A DNA stretch of 22,210 nucleotides, taken from an uncultured Oscillospiraceae bacterium. GTDB lineage: Bacteria; Bacillota; Clostridia; Oscillospirales; Ruminococcaceae. Numbering within the stretch: the stretch's first letter is position 1; each line of letters begins with the position of its first letter. A program made the position numbers and the translations under genes. The notes under the pieces were generated by a model. That model saw only the letters and a list, made by a program, of their open reading frames with translations, had not been told where the DNA came from and searched no databases. Below are positions 15,201 through 21,297 of the stretch, in pieces. The stretch lies in the NCBI GenBank assembly GCA_900552945.1, contig USBI01000027.1, positions 1 through 22,210 of the forward strand. The letters are read 5' to 3'.

Positions 15201-18036
15201 ATTCCACATACATGGCCCCCTCCGCCCGTTCTTCCACGTTCCAGTCGGAGGTGTTTGCCGGCCGTTCCTTGATATAAATATAGAGGAAGTAGCCGTAGAG
15301 CTTGACATAGGGGCCAAATTCCACGTTGGCACCTACGCTGGCGATGGAGGTGCTCAGGATGCCGACCGCCACGTCGATCTTAAAGCCCGCCTTTACGCCG
15401 ATGTAGCCCATGATATAAAACTGGAAGCCGAAGCGCTCGTCTAAAAGGTCGGTTTCGCTGCTGCCCGATGTGCCGTCAAAGATTTTGACCCAGAAATTGT
15501 AGCGCTTGCCGACCTCGTATTCCAGGTCGGTGCCCATGGTCAGGTTCACGTCGGCGCGGACGATAAAATCTACTTTCAGCTTGATCGCGAGGATTTTAAT
15601 GTGGTACTCCTTGGAAAGCAGCTCCCTGCTGAATAGCTGCACCCAGTCGCTCTCGCTGTTCATAAGCTCGGAATACCGGTTCATGAGCTGCTCGATCCCC
15701 ACCTTGCTGTCCTCCACGCTCTCGGCGGACAGCACCTCTTCGAACTCAGAGCTGACGTCGGTCATGTTGAGTTCGTTTTCCAATTCCTCAAAGGAATATT
15801 CCGTTCCGCCCACATTGATTTTGGGCAGGGAGTTCAAAATGGAGTCTATCTGGTCGATAACGTCCTGGCCACCGCCCAGCTTCCTCTGCACGCGCAGGTC
15901 GTTCAGCTCACGCACGGCGTTAGCGTATTCACCATTTCTTACAAATTCGATAAACTCGTCAAAGGACTCTCTTTTCTGCTCGGAAACGGTGTAGGTCTTG
16001 GCGCTCAAGGAAATATTGGAGTAGCTCTTGATGTCAATGGACACCGAGCAGGTAACCTCCTTGAGGACAGGGATGATCACGTACACCTTCCAGTCCGTGT
16101 CCACATCCACGTTGAGGCCAAAGGCTCCCTGCTGTTCAAAGTAAGCGCTGACCTCGATCTTCAGGGAGGTGGTCTGCCCGGAACTGACTTTTTTATTCAC
16201 AGAAAACACGGCGCTGACATCCAGGCCCAAGCCATAGCCGTCTTCATAGCGGTCATGGATAAGGACCGACGGCGTAACCGTGACGCCCTCAACCACAAAT
16301 TTGGTTCTGCCGCTTCCGCCGGCCGCGGCTGCCAGAGGCTGGGCTGCCATAGCTTCAATCTCCGACTGGCTGACGCCCATATCCAGCAGCTGGTTCTGAA
16401 TGCTCGGGGTCTGAAGGGCGCCCGTCGCCAGAATAGACGTGGCCTCGTCTGTAAAGCTGCTGTCCTCCAGCGCGGACATCACGGACGCCTGCAGCTCCTC
16501 TGTTTCGATATTGTCAAGGGTGATAGGCGTGCTGACAAAAAGCCCGCCGGTGAGGTCCTCAATATCCGCCTTGTCTATGATTTCGTAGGTGGCGGTGAGC
16601 TCGTCGTCCTCAATGCCTGTCACTTTGGCGTAGACGACCGGGCTGTCTTCCGTAAGCCCCGTAAAATCCTCGGCGTAAAACACCAGCAAGTCGCCGGTGT
16701 TAAACGCCGGCGACTCCGTCATGCCGAGGGCCGCCCGCGCGATATGGTCATAGCCGTTGACGTCCACGGTGCCGGTGGTACCAACATTTCCGGCAGGCAG
16801 GGCGTCCACCTGATAGGGGATGGTGTCGGGCATAAAGACAACCTCGTCCATGTCCTCCTCGGACAGAGATTCAAACTGGAATGCCCAAGGCACGCTCACA
16901 GATGTCACGCGTATGTAGGCGATGGAATCGTCCTCATACAAATCCTGTGTGTAGTCCCTCTCCCGCGGATCCACATTCTCGTAGACGCACACGATGTCGC
17001 CCGCCTCCAGGTAGGTATCAAAAGCAGGGATATCATCAGGGATAGGATTCGTGGTTATTTGCATGCTTCCGGTCGTGACCTCTGCGGAGCCGTCGGCATA
17101 GATCGGAATGTCCAGGACTGGCACAAACTCCTCATCTACAGAACCCGGTACATCGAGATAATAAGAGTATTCGTCGGTATCCTGAATAAACACCACGTCG
17201 GGGTCGAACGCGATGTTGTCCTCCTCTTCCTTGGCAAAGGTCAGCGCCACGGTGCGGTAGCGCTCGTCCCTATCCGTAAAGGTCAGGCCCTCCCCCAGCG
17301 TCATCTCATAGGTGCCGCCCGCACGGAAGCCGCCGTCCGCATAAACGGTGAAGCGGCCGCCGCCATTGTCAGCGACGACAAGGTCCACCGGATCCGAGCC
17401 GTCCTTGGTCAGCAGAGTGATGGCAGCCTTAACCTGCTCGGCCGTTTTACCCGGAGCAGTGATGCTGATTTCCAAATCGGTTTTCTGATCCGTCAGGGCA
17501 AAGGAGTCAATGTAGACCTGTTCCGCAGGATCCATCGGCTCGTATACAGCTCGCAGGGTCATATCCTCCGTAACGGGTTCGGTCTGGTAAAAGTCGGTGC
17601 CGTCTTCTTTTTGCCAGCCGACAAAGATCTCTCCATCCTTGCCGGGGGAGGGAATCTCCTGCATAATGGCATAGTTTCTGCCAACCTTGATTGGCGCGAT
17701 CTCCCCGCCGCCGTCGGTGTTAAAACTGACGGTGCAAAGGTCGTCCGTCAGCTGGATGTTGCCGGCGAGGTACTCTTTGACAAGCGTGACGTCGTCGCTG
17801 TTGACAACACTATCTGCGTTGACGTTAGCTTTGGCGAAGTGTAGGCTGGTTTGTGCCTCTGCATCGCCTTCGATGTACTGCTCCATCAGATTAACGTCCG
17901 ACATATCCACGGTTCCGTTGCCGTCGGCGTCGCCGTACAGGATGCTGTCCTGAGCAAACGCCGTCAGAACGCTCATCGGAAGCATGGAAAGCAGGACGCT
18001 GAAGGTCAGTACCAGGCTTACAATCCGTTTCTTCAT
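9253..18036 (-). CDS. Giant modular surface protein (2,927 residues): dockerin, cohesin-like domain, Ig-like and InlB-B-type repeats, PQTGD anchor
   Basis: Order of parts by residue: signal peptide 1-28 ending AFA; type I dockerin 36-91 with two calcium loops; an InlB-B-type module about 99-163; beta-rich region to about 570; an unrecognised region about 575-1110 with a predicted helical, charged stretch near 692-812; more beta-rich sequence with two InlB-B-type modules near 1360-1510; a cohesin-like domain about 1790-1925; six Ig-like modules (YQWY...YYYCVVTN) with three InlB-B-type modules between about 1930 and 2795; a TCTEAGxxxxYTCTCG Cys module near 2797-2872; a Pro/Gly linker; then PQTGD, a hydrophobic helix and KRVRKKLR, a sortase-type tail lacking the usual leading Leu. 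It is therefore secreted and probably wall-anchored. Start: ATG with AAAGGAGG upstream. The family is typical of large clostridial adhesin or scaffold proteins; ligand unknown. It lies downstream of a two-component system with which it shares an operator. Confidence 0.85.
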   Translation of the reverse strand: MKKRIVSLVLTFSVLLSMLPMSVLTAFAQDSILYGDADGNGTVDMSDVNLMEQYIEGDAEAQTSLHFAKANVNADSVVNSDDVTLVKEYLAGNIQLTDDLCTVSFNTDGGGEIAPIKVGRNYAIMQEIPSPGKDGEIFVGWQKEDGTDFYQTEPVTEDMTLRAVYEPMDPAEQVYIDSFALTDQKTDLEISITAPGKTAEQVKAAITLLTKDGSDPVDLVVADNGGGRFTVYADGGFRAGGTYEMTLGEGLTFTDRDERYRTVALTFAKEEEDNIAFDPDVVFIQDTDEYSYYLDVPGSVDEEFVPVLDIPIYADGSAEVTTGSMQITTNPIPDDIPAFDTYLEAGDIVCVYENVDPRERDYTQDLYEDDSIAYIRVTSVSVPWAFQFESLSEEDMDEVVFMPDTIPYQVDALPAGNVGTTGTVDVNGYDHIARAALGMTESPAFNTGDLLVFYAEDFTGLTEDSPVVYAKVTGIEDDELTATYEIIDKADIEDLTGGLFVSTPITLDNIETEELQASVMSALEDSSFTDEATSILATGALQTPSIQNQLLDMGVSQSEIEAMAAQPLAAAAGGSGRTKFVVEGVTVTPSVLIHDRYEDGYGLGLDVSAVFSVNKKVSSGQTTSLKIEVSAYFEQQGAFGLNVDVDTDWKVYVIIPVLKEVTCSVSIDIKSYSNISLSAKTYTVSEQKRESFDEFIEFVRNGEYANAVRELNDLRVQRKLGGGQDVIDQIDSILNSLPKINVGGTEYSFEELENELNMTDVSSEFEEVLSAESVEDSKVGIEQLMNRYSELMNSESDWVQLFSRELLSKEYHIKILAIKLKVDFIVRADVNLTMGTDLEYEVGKRYNFWVKIFDGTSGSSETDLLDERFGFQFYIMGYIGVKAGFKIDVAVGILSTSIASVGANVEFGPYVKLYGYFLYIYIKERPANTSDWNVEERAEGAMYVEFGLYLTVKFKAQALKELIKYEPTLYDGEFPLLTAGDRNSVYDFALAPTSTDILYILDENGDFADGITMKLPEAYRNMKTIDLTSGQKAQSIYDLSNYHIRFTDPAFSIDDNGIISFDKTQIDEDDRYAYTDMIVTWKGGKLAFSAYDLSITVPVVWTSYSESEISQLYNVYVAVGNETYGYETVWSGQFNRIQTFDLPTQEEIHDLIGYDAYVTEDGTNLKYADAGSYRAEKTTELTVSADTTFYYDIGLKTYSLHVKNIQGKDGIPYAGTYTTTYGEPFVQLASLEDTGANDPDNGKFSVFLNLTREGNDDEVFALDTAADMSFYENYGASADLSANYTDASRLATFKFQGISVPDYTVTFRAGTAPQAGDLMAHIAQYFDGQVGITGISPAVTASENSVTYSVTCQALTEDTPVYPVSFTVKPSEHQSEEDMPQIASVSYPENSILFAPKLPTLDGAYLDGWYTDEACTKPFDFSSARMPKGGLTLYARYISTQVEVHIMQNATTELETRLLLNGSKLGELPKISGMTSTQRLVGWYDNIEYTGDPYTADTIIRSDTDIYLYPHIGEKLEIGITEDLFTKTEKEYNRNPVSLAMPELFESADFYSKGFYTQDLQVLFREQGAAVTEEWTEVANPYSINSDWPVHAGVYDVRIVWPGNENYKPVDLYLEGYIRINKAPFPTTDGAALSLPRVQGGVYSVSVHLPDNFDRYNFTEDNQVTIRLQYMQENGNFVDYASHTMPIFDGQYVMHDKYLYTFTVNRDELVNPADDPKFGGTLLVSACLEISDGSDYYGTTTEYSLGGLLYPTIDMMNSSARTAQAAVQAASPQAATASPINNETEPVDDGTLRLTGEDVKTMAGKTFGITLSLDNLDSTGIWGLMAQLDYEGAPFEMIGYSAGSAFPREGFTMHNDWSADSYSFVVSNTDRTNITEEDDVVTIWYRVKDDAAAGHYPVTVTLSDAVDAAGEKIPSQTAKIDVWVATDGEFTAQEPELKLIAEEDYVYTKGNTADTLYVNGSVSDGGALSYQWYVYTDSKENSTPVNGATASQFTPPTDTAGIFYYYCRVTNSLSTIAGEKTAVTDTGAVKVEILEKEAQIHLNPGRGTFASGSSGKGLSTKNGRIPNLNEYSPTRDAHDFTGWYTQEEGGDRVDTDTVFREDTTLYAHWAATGELTHAQAPVIEWVTKAVKAEMGDINNGLYVDAKSPDGGTLLYKWYRSDTASNGNGTPIEKAEYYRYTPDTSQDSIVYYYCVITNRNTDPKITGNQTATVKTEAIPVYVGTVYVTLNAQGGSVSVDKVPLKFYDQSSGRIRPDGNLPIPEKEGYAFMGWYTEPEGGRQMTQYDDFENAITLYAQWSPDALTPVIADQPDDVEEQIINTEIFLPMTVLDPTDGGALSYQWYRCNEDGSGAQLIEGATDSTGMDMAKETGTFYYYCVVTNTNKNVVGSKTASVRSDIAKVTVVEPTGVVGAMEPQLNWEVMNDATYGKGAQVDDLLYSASVGDGGMLTYQWYVSPDGTSAGTAIDGATRSTFTPPTDEAGTFYYYCVATNTNEYASHNKTAQSISDRAKITIVDVEAPMITTQPASAAYREGDTAEPLTVEVNAPEDCNLTYQWYEGYIGDGAAVAGAEQNSFVPATQMEPDEDYMSTYNYFCEVTAAYPGGRTLTLYSQVASITVIDSDSGEYIVTFDPNGGSVSEISMPTVNQQLLYMPVPERIGYDFDGWYTEKEGGTHVTVSSRIYSADETLYAHWIDNGRPVYAQSPVITAQPQNAQYSVGDTASPLTVEAGVTDGGTLSYQWYQNTDGSTDGGTRVGTNSPSFTPDTSAEGTCYYYCVITNTNGEAYYPTATVTTDAACIKVTKAHSHTPILVMGREATCTEAGSKAYYTCTCGMSFEDEACTKAIADVDTWRIIPALGHDFEDGKCIVCGAADPDYEPAEPSQPTNPGGSEPEGPQTGDNSSLALWVALLFVSGGVLGTLKVKRVRKKLR
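9259..9372 (-). other. Sortase-type C-terminal anchor (PQTGD)
   Basis: The last about 38 residues carry PQTGD, a hydrophobic stretch (LALWVALLFVSGGVLGTL) and a basic tail KVKRVRKKLR. This is the layout of an LPxTG cell-wall sorting signal, but the leading leucine is replaced by glycine (GPQTGD). Confidence 0.75.
9650..12245 (-). repeat. Array of six Ig-like modules with interspersed InlB-B-type modules
   Basis: Ig-like modules (about 100 residues each) cover roughly 11940-12245, 11370-11690, 10820-11145, 10500-10810, 10190-10490 and 9650-9950. Each has a YQWY (or YKWY) strand, a [S/F]FTPPTD-like loop and YYYCVVTN or a variant. InlB-B-type modules ending in LYAHW or LYAQW, with GWYTExEGG in the middle, lie at about 11700-11925, 11150-11370 and 9960-10165. 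At DNA level the YQWY-encoding stretch is nearly identical in several copies (for example around 9821, 11011 and 12119). Confidence 0.85.
12262..12668 (-). other. Cohesin-like domain within the giant protein
   Basis: Residues about 1790-1925 follow the cohesin pattern: GKTFGITLSLDNLDSTGIWG, then a LDYEGAPFEMIGYSAG strand-loop corresponding to the LxYDxxxLEVxxVxxG motif, a VVTIWYRVKDDAAAGHYPVT strand pair corresponding to the FKVKxxAxxGxYxI motif, and a final KIDVWV strand. Cohesins bind dockerins; here both occur in the same polypeptide. Recognition is by pattern only. Confidence 0.65.
17763..17931 (-). other. Type I dockerin domain within the giant protein
   Basis: Residues 36-91 show two EF-hand-like calcium loops, DADGNGTVDMSD (36-47) and NVNADSVVNSDD (71-82), each followed by a helix (VNLMEQYI and VTLVKEYLAG). 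Dockerins bind cohesin domains on partner proteins. The N-terminal position just after the signal peptide is less usual than a C-terminal one. Confidence 0.85.
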
Positions 18037-18102
18037 CCTTGTGTTCCTCCTTTAAAGGGGGGATATGGGGCCCTTCTTGATACTTTTTTCTAAAATAATG
18101 AT

Positions 18103-18145
18103 AGCATACAAAAAAGCAAAAGCCGCGAACCTTACAAATTTGTAA
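18103..18145 (-). promoter_or_regulatory. Operator and promoter of the giant gene
   Basis: The palindrome TTACAAATTTGTAA (18132-18145) is followed on the minus strand by 23 bases and then TATGCT (18103-18108), a -10 candidate. The spacing is identical to that in front of the kinase gene at 20825-20867. An alternative -10 is TATCAT at 18098-18103. The -35 is poor, which suits an activated promoter. Confidence 0.6.
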
Positions 18146-18155
18146 AGTTCGCGGC
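18109..18155 (-). terminator. Terminator of the kinase-regulator operon, containing the operator
   Basis: GCCGCGAAC (18122-18130) pairs with GTTCGCGGC (18147-18155) and the arms continue inward through the palindrome, giving an almost unbroken 34-base dyad. On the minus strand it is followed by a T-rich run (TTTTGCTTTTTT). It lies 14 bases past the regulator stop codon and just upstream of the giant gene promoter. Confidence 0.8.
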
Positions 18156-18168
18156 GAAAGCGCATATT

Positions 18169-18837
18169 TTACAGCTGCTCTAACAGATAACCTCCGCCCC
18201 GCAGGGAAGAGATCTCCAATCGGGAGTCTTCACTGTGAAGCTTTTTTCGAAGACGGGAGATCAGCGTCCACAGAGCGCGTTTCTCCATCTCGGATTCGGC
18301 GCCCCAGACCTCCCGCATCAGCTCCGCCTGGGACACCTTGTGTTCCGCGTTCTGTGCCAGGAGAAGCAGCACCGCAAATTCCTTTTGTGTCAGCAGGATA
18401 TCCCGGCCGCCGACATAACCGATAAAGGAAACGGTATCCAGTTTCAGGCCGCCGTAACAGACATAGCGGCGGCTGTTTGCATCTGAGCGAAGCCTGGCCT
18501 CAATCCTGGCAATCAGCACCTCCAGATCATAGGGCTTGGGCAGATAATCGTCGCCGCCGGCGCGAAGCCCCTCCACCACATCCTGATTTTCTCCAAGTGC
18601 CGTCAAAAAAAGGATCGGGATATGATAACGCTCTTTCAGCTCCCTGCACAGCTCTATACCGTTTCCGTCCGGAAGCATGATATCCAGCACAATCAGATTT
18701 GCCGGGTGCCACCGAAGCTGTTCCCGTGCTTCGGCGGCAGTCCCCGCCCTGAGCACCTCATAACCGTGCAGGGAAAGCACCTCGGCGTTGATTTTCATAA
18801 TATGCGGATTGTCCTCTACCAGTAAGATTGTGCTCAC
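18169..18837 (-). CDS. OmpR/PhoB-family response regulator
   Basis: This 222-residue transcription factor has a receiver domain (residues 1-117) with Asp9, phospho-acceptor Asp52 in VLDIMLPDG, Thr79 and Lys101 in PKPY, and a C-terminal winged-helix DNA-binding domain (about 125-222) with the usual FxxLxxLxxN and GGGYxL elements. It should be phosphorylated by the kinase encoded just upstream. The GTG start (18835-18837) overlaps the kinase stop as GTGA and has GGAGGGAG (18842-18849) 4 bases upstream, so translation is coupled. A longer in-frame start at 18903 would lie inside the kinase gene and is rejected. Its probable targets are the two TTACAANNTTGTAA palindromes at 18132-18145 and 20854-20867 (inference). 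Confidence 0.9.
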   Translation of the reverse strand: MSTILLVEDNPHIMKINAEVLSLHGYEVLRAGTAAEAREQLRWHPANLIVLDIMLPDGNGIELCRELKERYHIPILFLTALGENQDVVEGLRAGGDDYLPKPYDLEVLIARIEARLRSDANSRRYVCYGGLKLDTVSFIGYVGGRDILLTQKEFAVLLLLAQNAEHKVSQAELMREVWGAESEMEKRALWTLISRLRKKLHSEDSRLEISSLRGGGYLLEQL

Positions 18838-20780
18838 TGCTCTCCCTCCTTTAGCACCGTAAAGGCAAACACAGTGCCCTCCGGCCCCGTCCGCTCTACC
18901 CAAATCTCCCCGCCGTGGGCTTCCACCGCTTCCCGGCAGATGGTCAGCCCAAGTCCGCTGCTGCCGCTGGCGCTGAAGCCCTGTTCAAAGATGTGCGGCA
19001 GATCTTCCGGCGAGATCCCGCTGCCGGTATCCTCCACCCGGAACAGCACGAGCCCATCCCGTTCCCTGTCGGAGGCACAGATAGTGATGGTGCCGTTTTG
19101 TGTGTTTTTGTTTGCGTTCACTATCAGGTTGATAAAGATTTGGAGCAGCATTTCGAAATTGCCGTGGACGTCTGCACAGGAGCCCGCGGCGATTTTGACT
19201 GTATTGCCGTTCTTCAGGCACATGGGCGCTGCGATGGCGTCCACGTTTTCCAAAAGCTCCGGCACAATGACCCTTCCAAAACTCAGCTCTCCTTTTCGCC
19301 CGTAGGAGTATTCCATCAGCCTTGTCACCATGTCTGCCAGCCGCTGCGCCTCCTGCTGGATGGTTTTCAGATTGCCGGGCGCCTCATCGCTGATACGGTG
19401 TGCGGCAAGCTGCATCCCGGTCAGCTGGGCATAGCCGGAGATAACCGTCAGCGGCGTTTTCAACTCATGGGCGACCTTATGCAGGAAATCCATATTGAGG
19501 CGGTTCATGCGTTCCAGCATCTCGCCCCGACTGCGGCTTTCGATCAGCGCCGCTTCCCGTTCCTGAATCTGCAGGTTGATAGCCGCGGCATTGAGGAAGA
19601 TAAAGCCCAGCATCCCATAGGCTGCTGTTCCATAGCGGGTAACTTCGGAACTGTCTCCTGTCAGGATCGCTTCATACAGCAGGCCCGCCAGCAGGATGAA
19701 AAAGCCGGAGAGCACCAGAATATCCACTGCATTTAGCCGGCGCTGCCGGATATAATGGCGGATGACGCCGAAAATCAGATACAGCAGATACGGGATGGAA
19801 GCATAGTATGCTGCCGTGGAAACCGTGACAATATCCTGCGTCGGCAGCACGCAGATCAGGACGGCAACAACGGCAGCCATTCCCAGATAAGCGTACAGCG
19901 GCCAGCGCTTCGTCGCCCCCGCATACATATTTTTCAGCAGCAGGAGGATGGATACCGGCATCAGCATGACGATCAGAATAAACACACGGTAGGCAAAATA
20001 CCAGGAGGTGTCTGCCGGGAGCAGGTGGATATTAAAGAAGTTCTGATCCCGCAGCGCCATTACCAGACAGCAAAACGCCAGACAGAGAAAATCCGCTTTG
20101 CGGCGCACTACCGCGCTCAGCAGGAAATACAGCATCAAAAACAGCAGGCCGCCGCTGACCGACAGGGATACCAAATCGTTTGCCGCCTTAAACTGCTCCA
20201 TATTCTGCGGGGTCGATAGGTAGGTCGGCTGGATATATCCTCCATCCTTATGGACATAGTTGCCATACTGATAGATGATCTCGATCTCTCCGCTTTCTCC
20301 GGAAAACATGGGGATGGTCATGTAGCCCACCTGGGGTACAAAATCCTCCGCATTGTCCACCACCCTGCCAAAGGCCGCAACCTCGGAACCGTTGACGAAC
20401 ACGCGGCTGGCATAATCCAGTGAAAAACCGCAAATGGTGTAATACCGGTTCGGCTGTGCCAGGATCCGCAGACGGTGGGTCCCGTAGGGGGTATCCGAGG
20501 CAGATTCTTCCGGACCGGCTTTCTCCGCTGCTACTCCGGAGGCAAAATCTTCCGATGTATACAACGCCTCCGGGTAGAAGTCCCACTCGTTGGCTATATT
20601 GAGAACGCAGCTCGAAACGTCAGCGTTCCGGATATCCAGCACACCGTCCTGTGGTGTGATGTCCCGAATATGGTAAGTTCTTTGGGAAAAAACAGCCTGA
20701 AGCAGAAACACGCTCAAAATAACAATGGCAACCGGCAAAAGCCAGCGCAGCAGCTTTTTGCCTGTGTGGTCAGACCGCAA
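18834..20780 (-). CDS. 7TMR-DISM-type sensor histidine kinase
   Basis: This 648-residue membrane kinase starts with a signal anchor (about 10-32), followed by an extracellular beta-rich sensor domain (about 40-195) of the DISMED2 type (VLDIRN...WDFYPEAL, then VFVNGSEVAAFG, typical of carbohydrate-binding-like sensors). Seven membrane segments (about 205-403) come next, a short coiled linker, the HisKA domain with His438 in VAHELKTPLTV, and the ATPase domain with N box NLIVNANKNT (551-560), DTGSGI (584-589) and GLGL (609-612). All catalytic motifs are intact. The start is TTG 20778-20780, preceded by AAAGGGGGG with about 7 bases spacing; no ATG fits. It is coupled to the response regulator by a 4-base overlap. 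DISMED2 domains may sense carbohydrates, which would fit a surface protein target, but the ligand is unknown. Confidence 0.87.
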   Translation of the reverse strand: MRSDHTGKKLLRWLLPVAIVILSVFLLQAVFSQRTYHIRDITPQDGVLDIRNADVSSCVLNIANEWDFYPEALYTSEDFASGVAAEKAGPEESASDTPYGTHRLRILAQPNRYYTICGFSLDYASRVFVNGSEVAAFGRVVDNAEDFVPQVGYMTIPMFSGESGEIEIIYQYGNYVHKDGGYIQPTYLSTPQNMEQFKAANDLVSLSVSGGLLFLMLYFLLSAVVRRKADFLCLAFCCLVMALRDQNFFNIHLLPADTSWYFAYRVFILIVMLMPVSILLLLKNMYAGATKRWPLYAYLGMAAVVAVLICVLPTQDIVTVSTAAYYASIPYLLYLIFGVIRHYIRQRRLNAVDILVLSGFFILLAGLLYEAILTGDSSEVTRYGTAAYGMLGFIFLNAAAINLQIQEREAALIESRSRGEMLERMNRLNMDFLHKVAHELKTPLTVISGYAQLTGMQLAAHRISDEAPGNLKTIQQEAQRLADMVTRLMEYSYGRKGELSFGRVIVPELLENVDAIAAPMCLKNGNTVKIAAGSCADVHGNFEMLLQIFINLIVNANKNTQNGTITICASDRERDGLVLFRVEDTGSGISPEDLPHIFEQGFSASGSSGLGLTICREAVEAHGGEIWVERTGPEGTVFAFTVLKEGEQ

Positions 20781-20824
20781 GGAAAGTCCCCCCTTTCCTC
20801 GGTATTTGTTCCTTATTTTACTTT

Positions 20825-20870
20825 ATCATATAAATGGGACGACCAGGAAAGCCTTACAAAATTGTAAGGC
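20825..20870 (-). promoter_or_regulatory. Operator and promoter of the kinase-regulator operon
   Basis: A 9+2+9 palindrome (GCCTTACAA/TTGTAAGGC, 20851-20870) with core TTACAAAATTGTAA (20854-20867) is followed on the minus strand by 23 bases and TATGAT (20825-20830). The -35 region (GGCTTT) is poor and abuts the palindrome. The layout matches the giant gene promoter exactly in spacing. It also fits the BceR-type pattern TNACA-N4-TGTAA as I remember it. Confidence 0.65.
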
Positions 20871-21297
20871 TCGTCTTTCTTTTATCGGAACTGTTTTCTC
20901 TTTTATAGCTGTTCATTTACAGACTTTGTTATGCCTTGCTGTCAAATGTATCATGCGGCATTTTTACACCGGTCGGTCAAAATTTTTCGATTTTTTCTTT
21001 TGCGGCTTTCTGCACAGTAAGGCATTCCATATGAAACCTGCATGTGCGCCTCGCTATATGACCAAACAATTTACAATTTTTCCTGTAATTTAATTATACT
21101 TGCTTTTAATCGTTTTGCAACAAGTAACGCTGTCCTCTTTGAAACAACGTAGTACTTTTTGCAAGTCAAAATTTCATTGAAAATTGAAATTTGTAAAAGG
21201 CGAATATCTGACCTCATTTTTTCAATTTTATCTGGACTTTTTCGCTGTTTTGTGATATCTGTTTGTATTGCCGAACGGCAGAAAGAGGTCGGACATT
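20871..21297. other. AT-rich gene-free stretch
   Basis: About 430 bases without a convincing gene. Reading frames that cross it lack ribosome sites and recognisable protein features. A plus-strand promoter candidate is TTACAA (21071-21076) with TATACT (21095-21100) at 18 bases spacing, which would give a leader of about 190 bases for the following small gene. No RNA gene, tRNA or repeat array is visible. Confidence 0.5.

Noticed and set aside
16255..17844. 529-codon plus-strand open frame
   Set aside because: Antisense to the giant gene, with no ribosome site and a basic, His/Arg-rich composition typical of shadow frames in GC-rich coding sequence.
20725..21093. 122-codon plus-strand frame upstream of the kinase
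   Set aside because: It overlaps the kinase gene start, promoter and operator, lacks a ribosome site and has no recognisable protein features.
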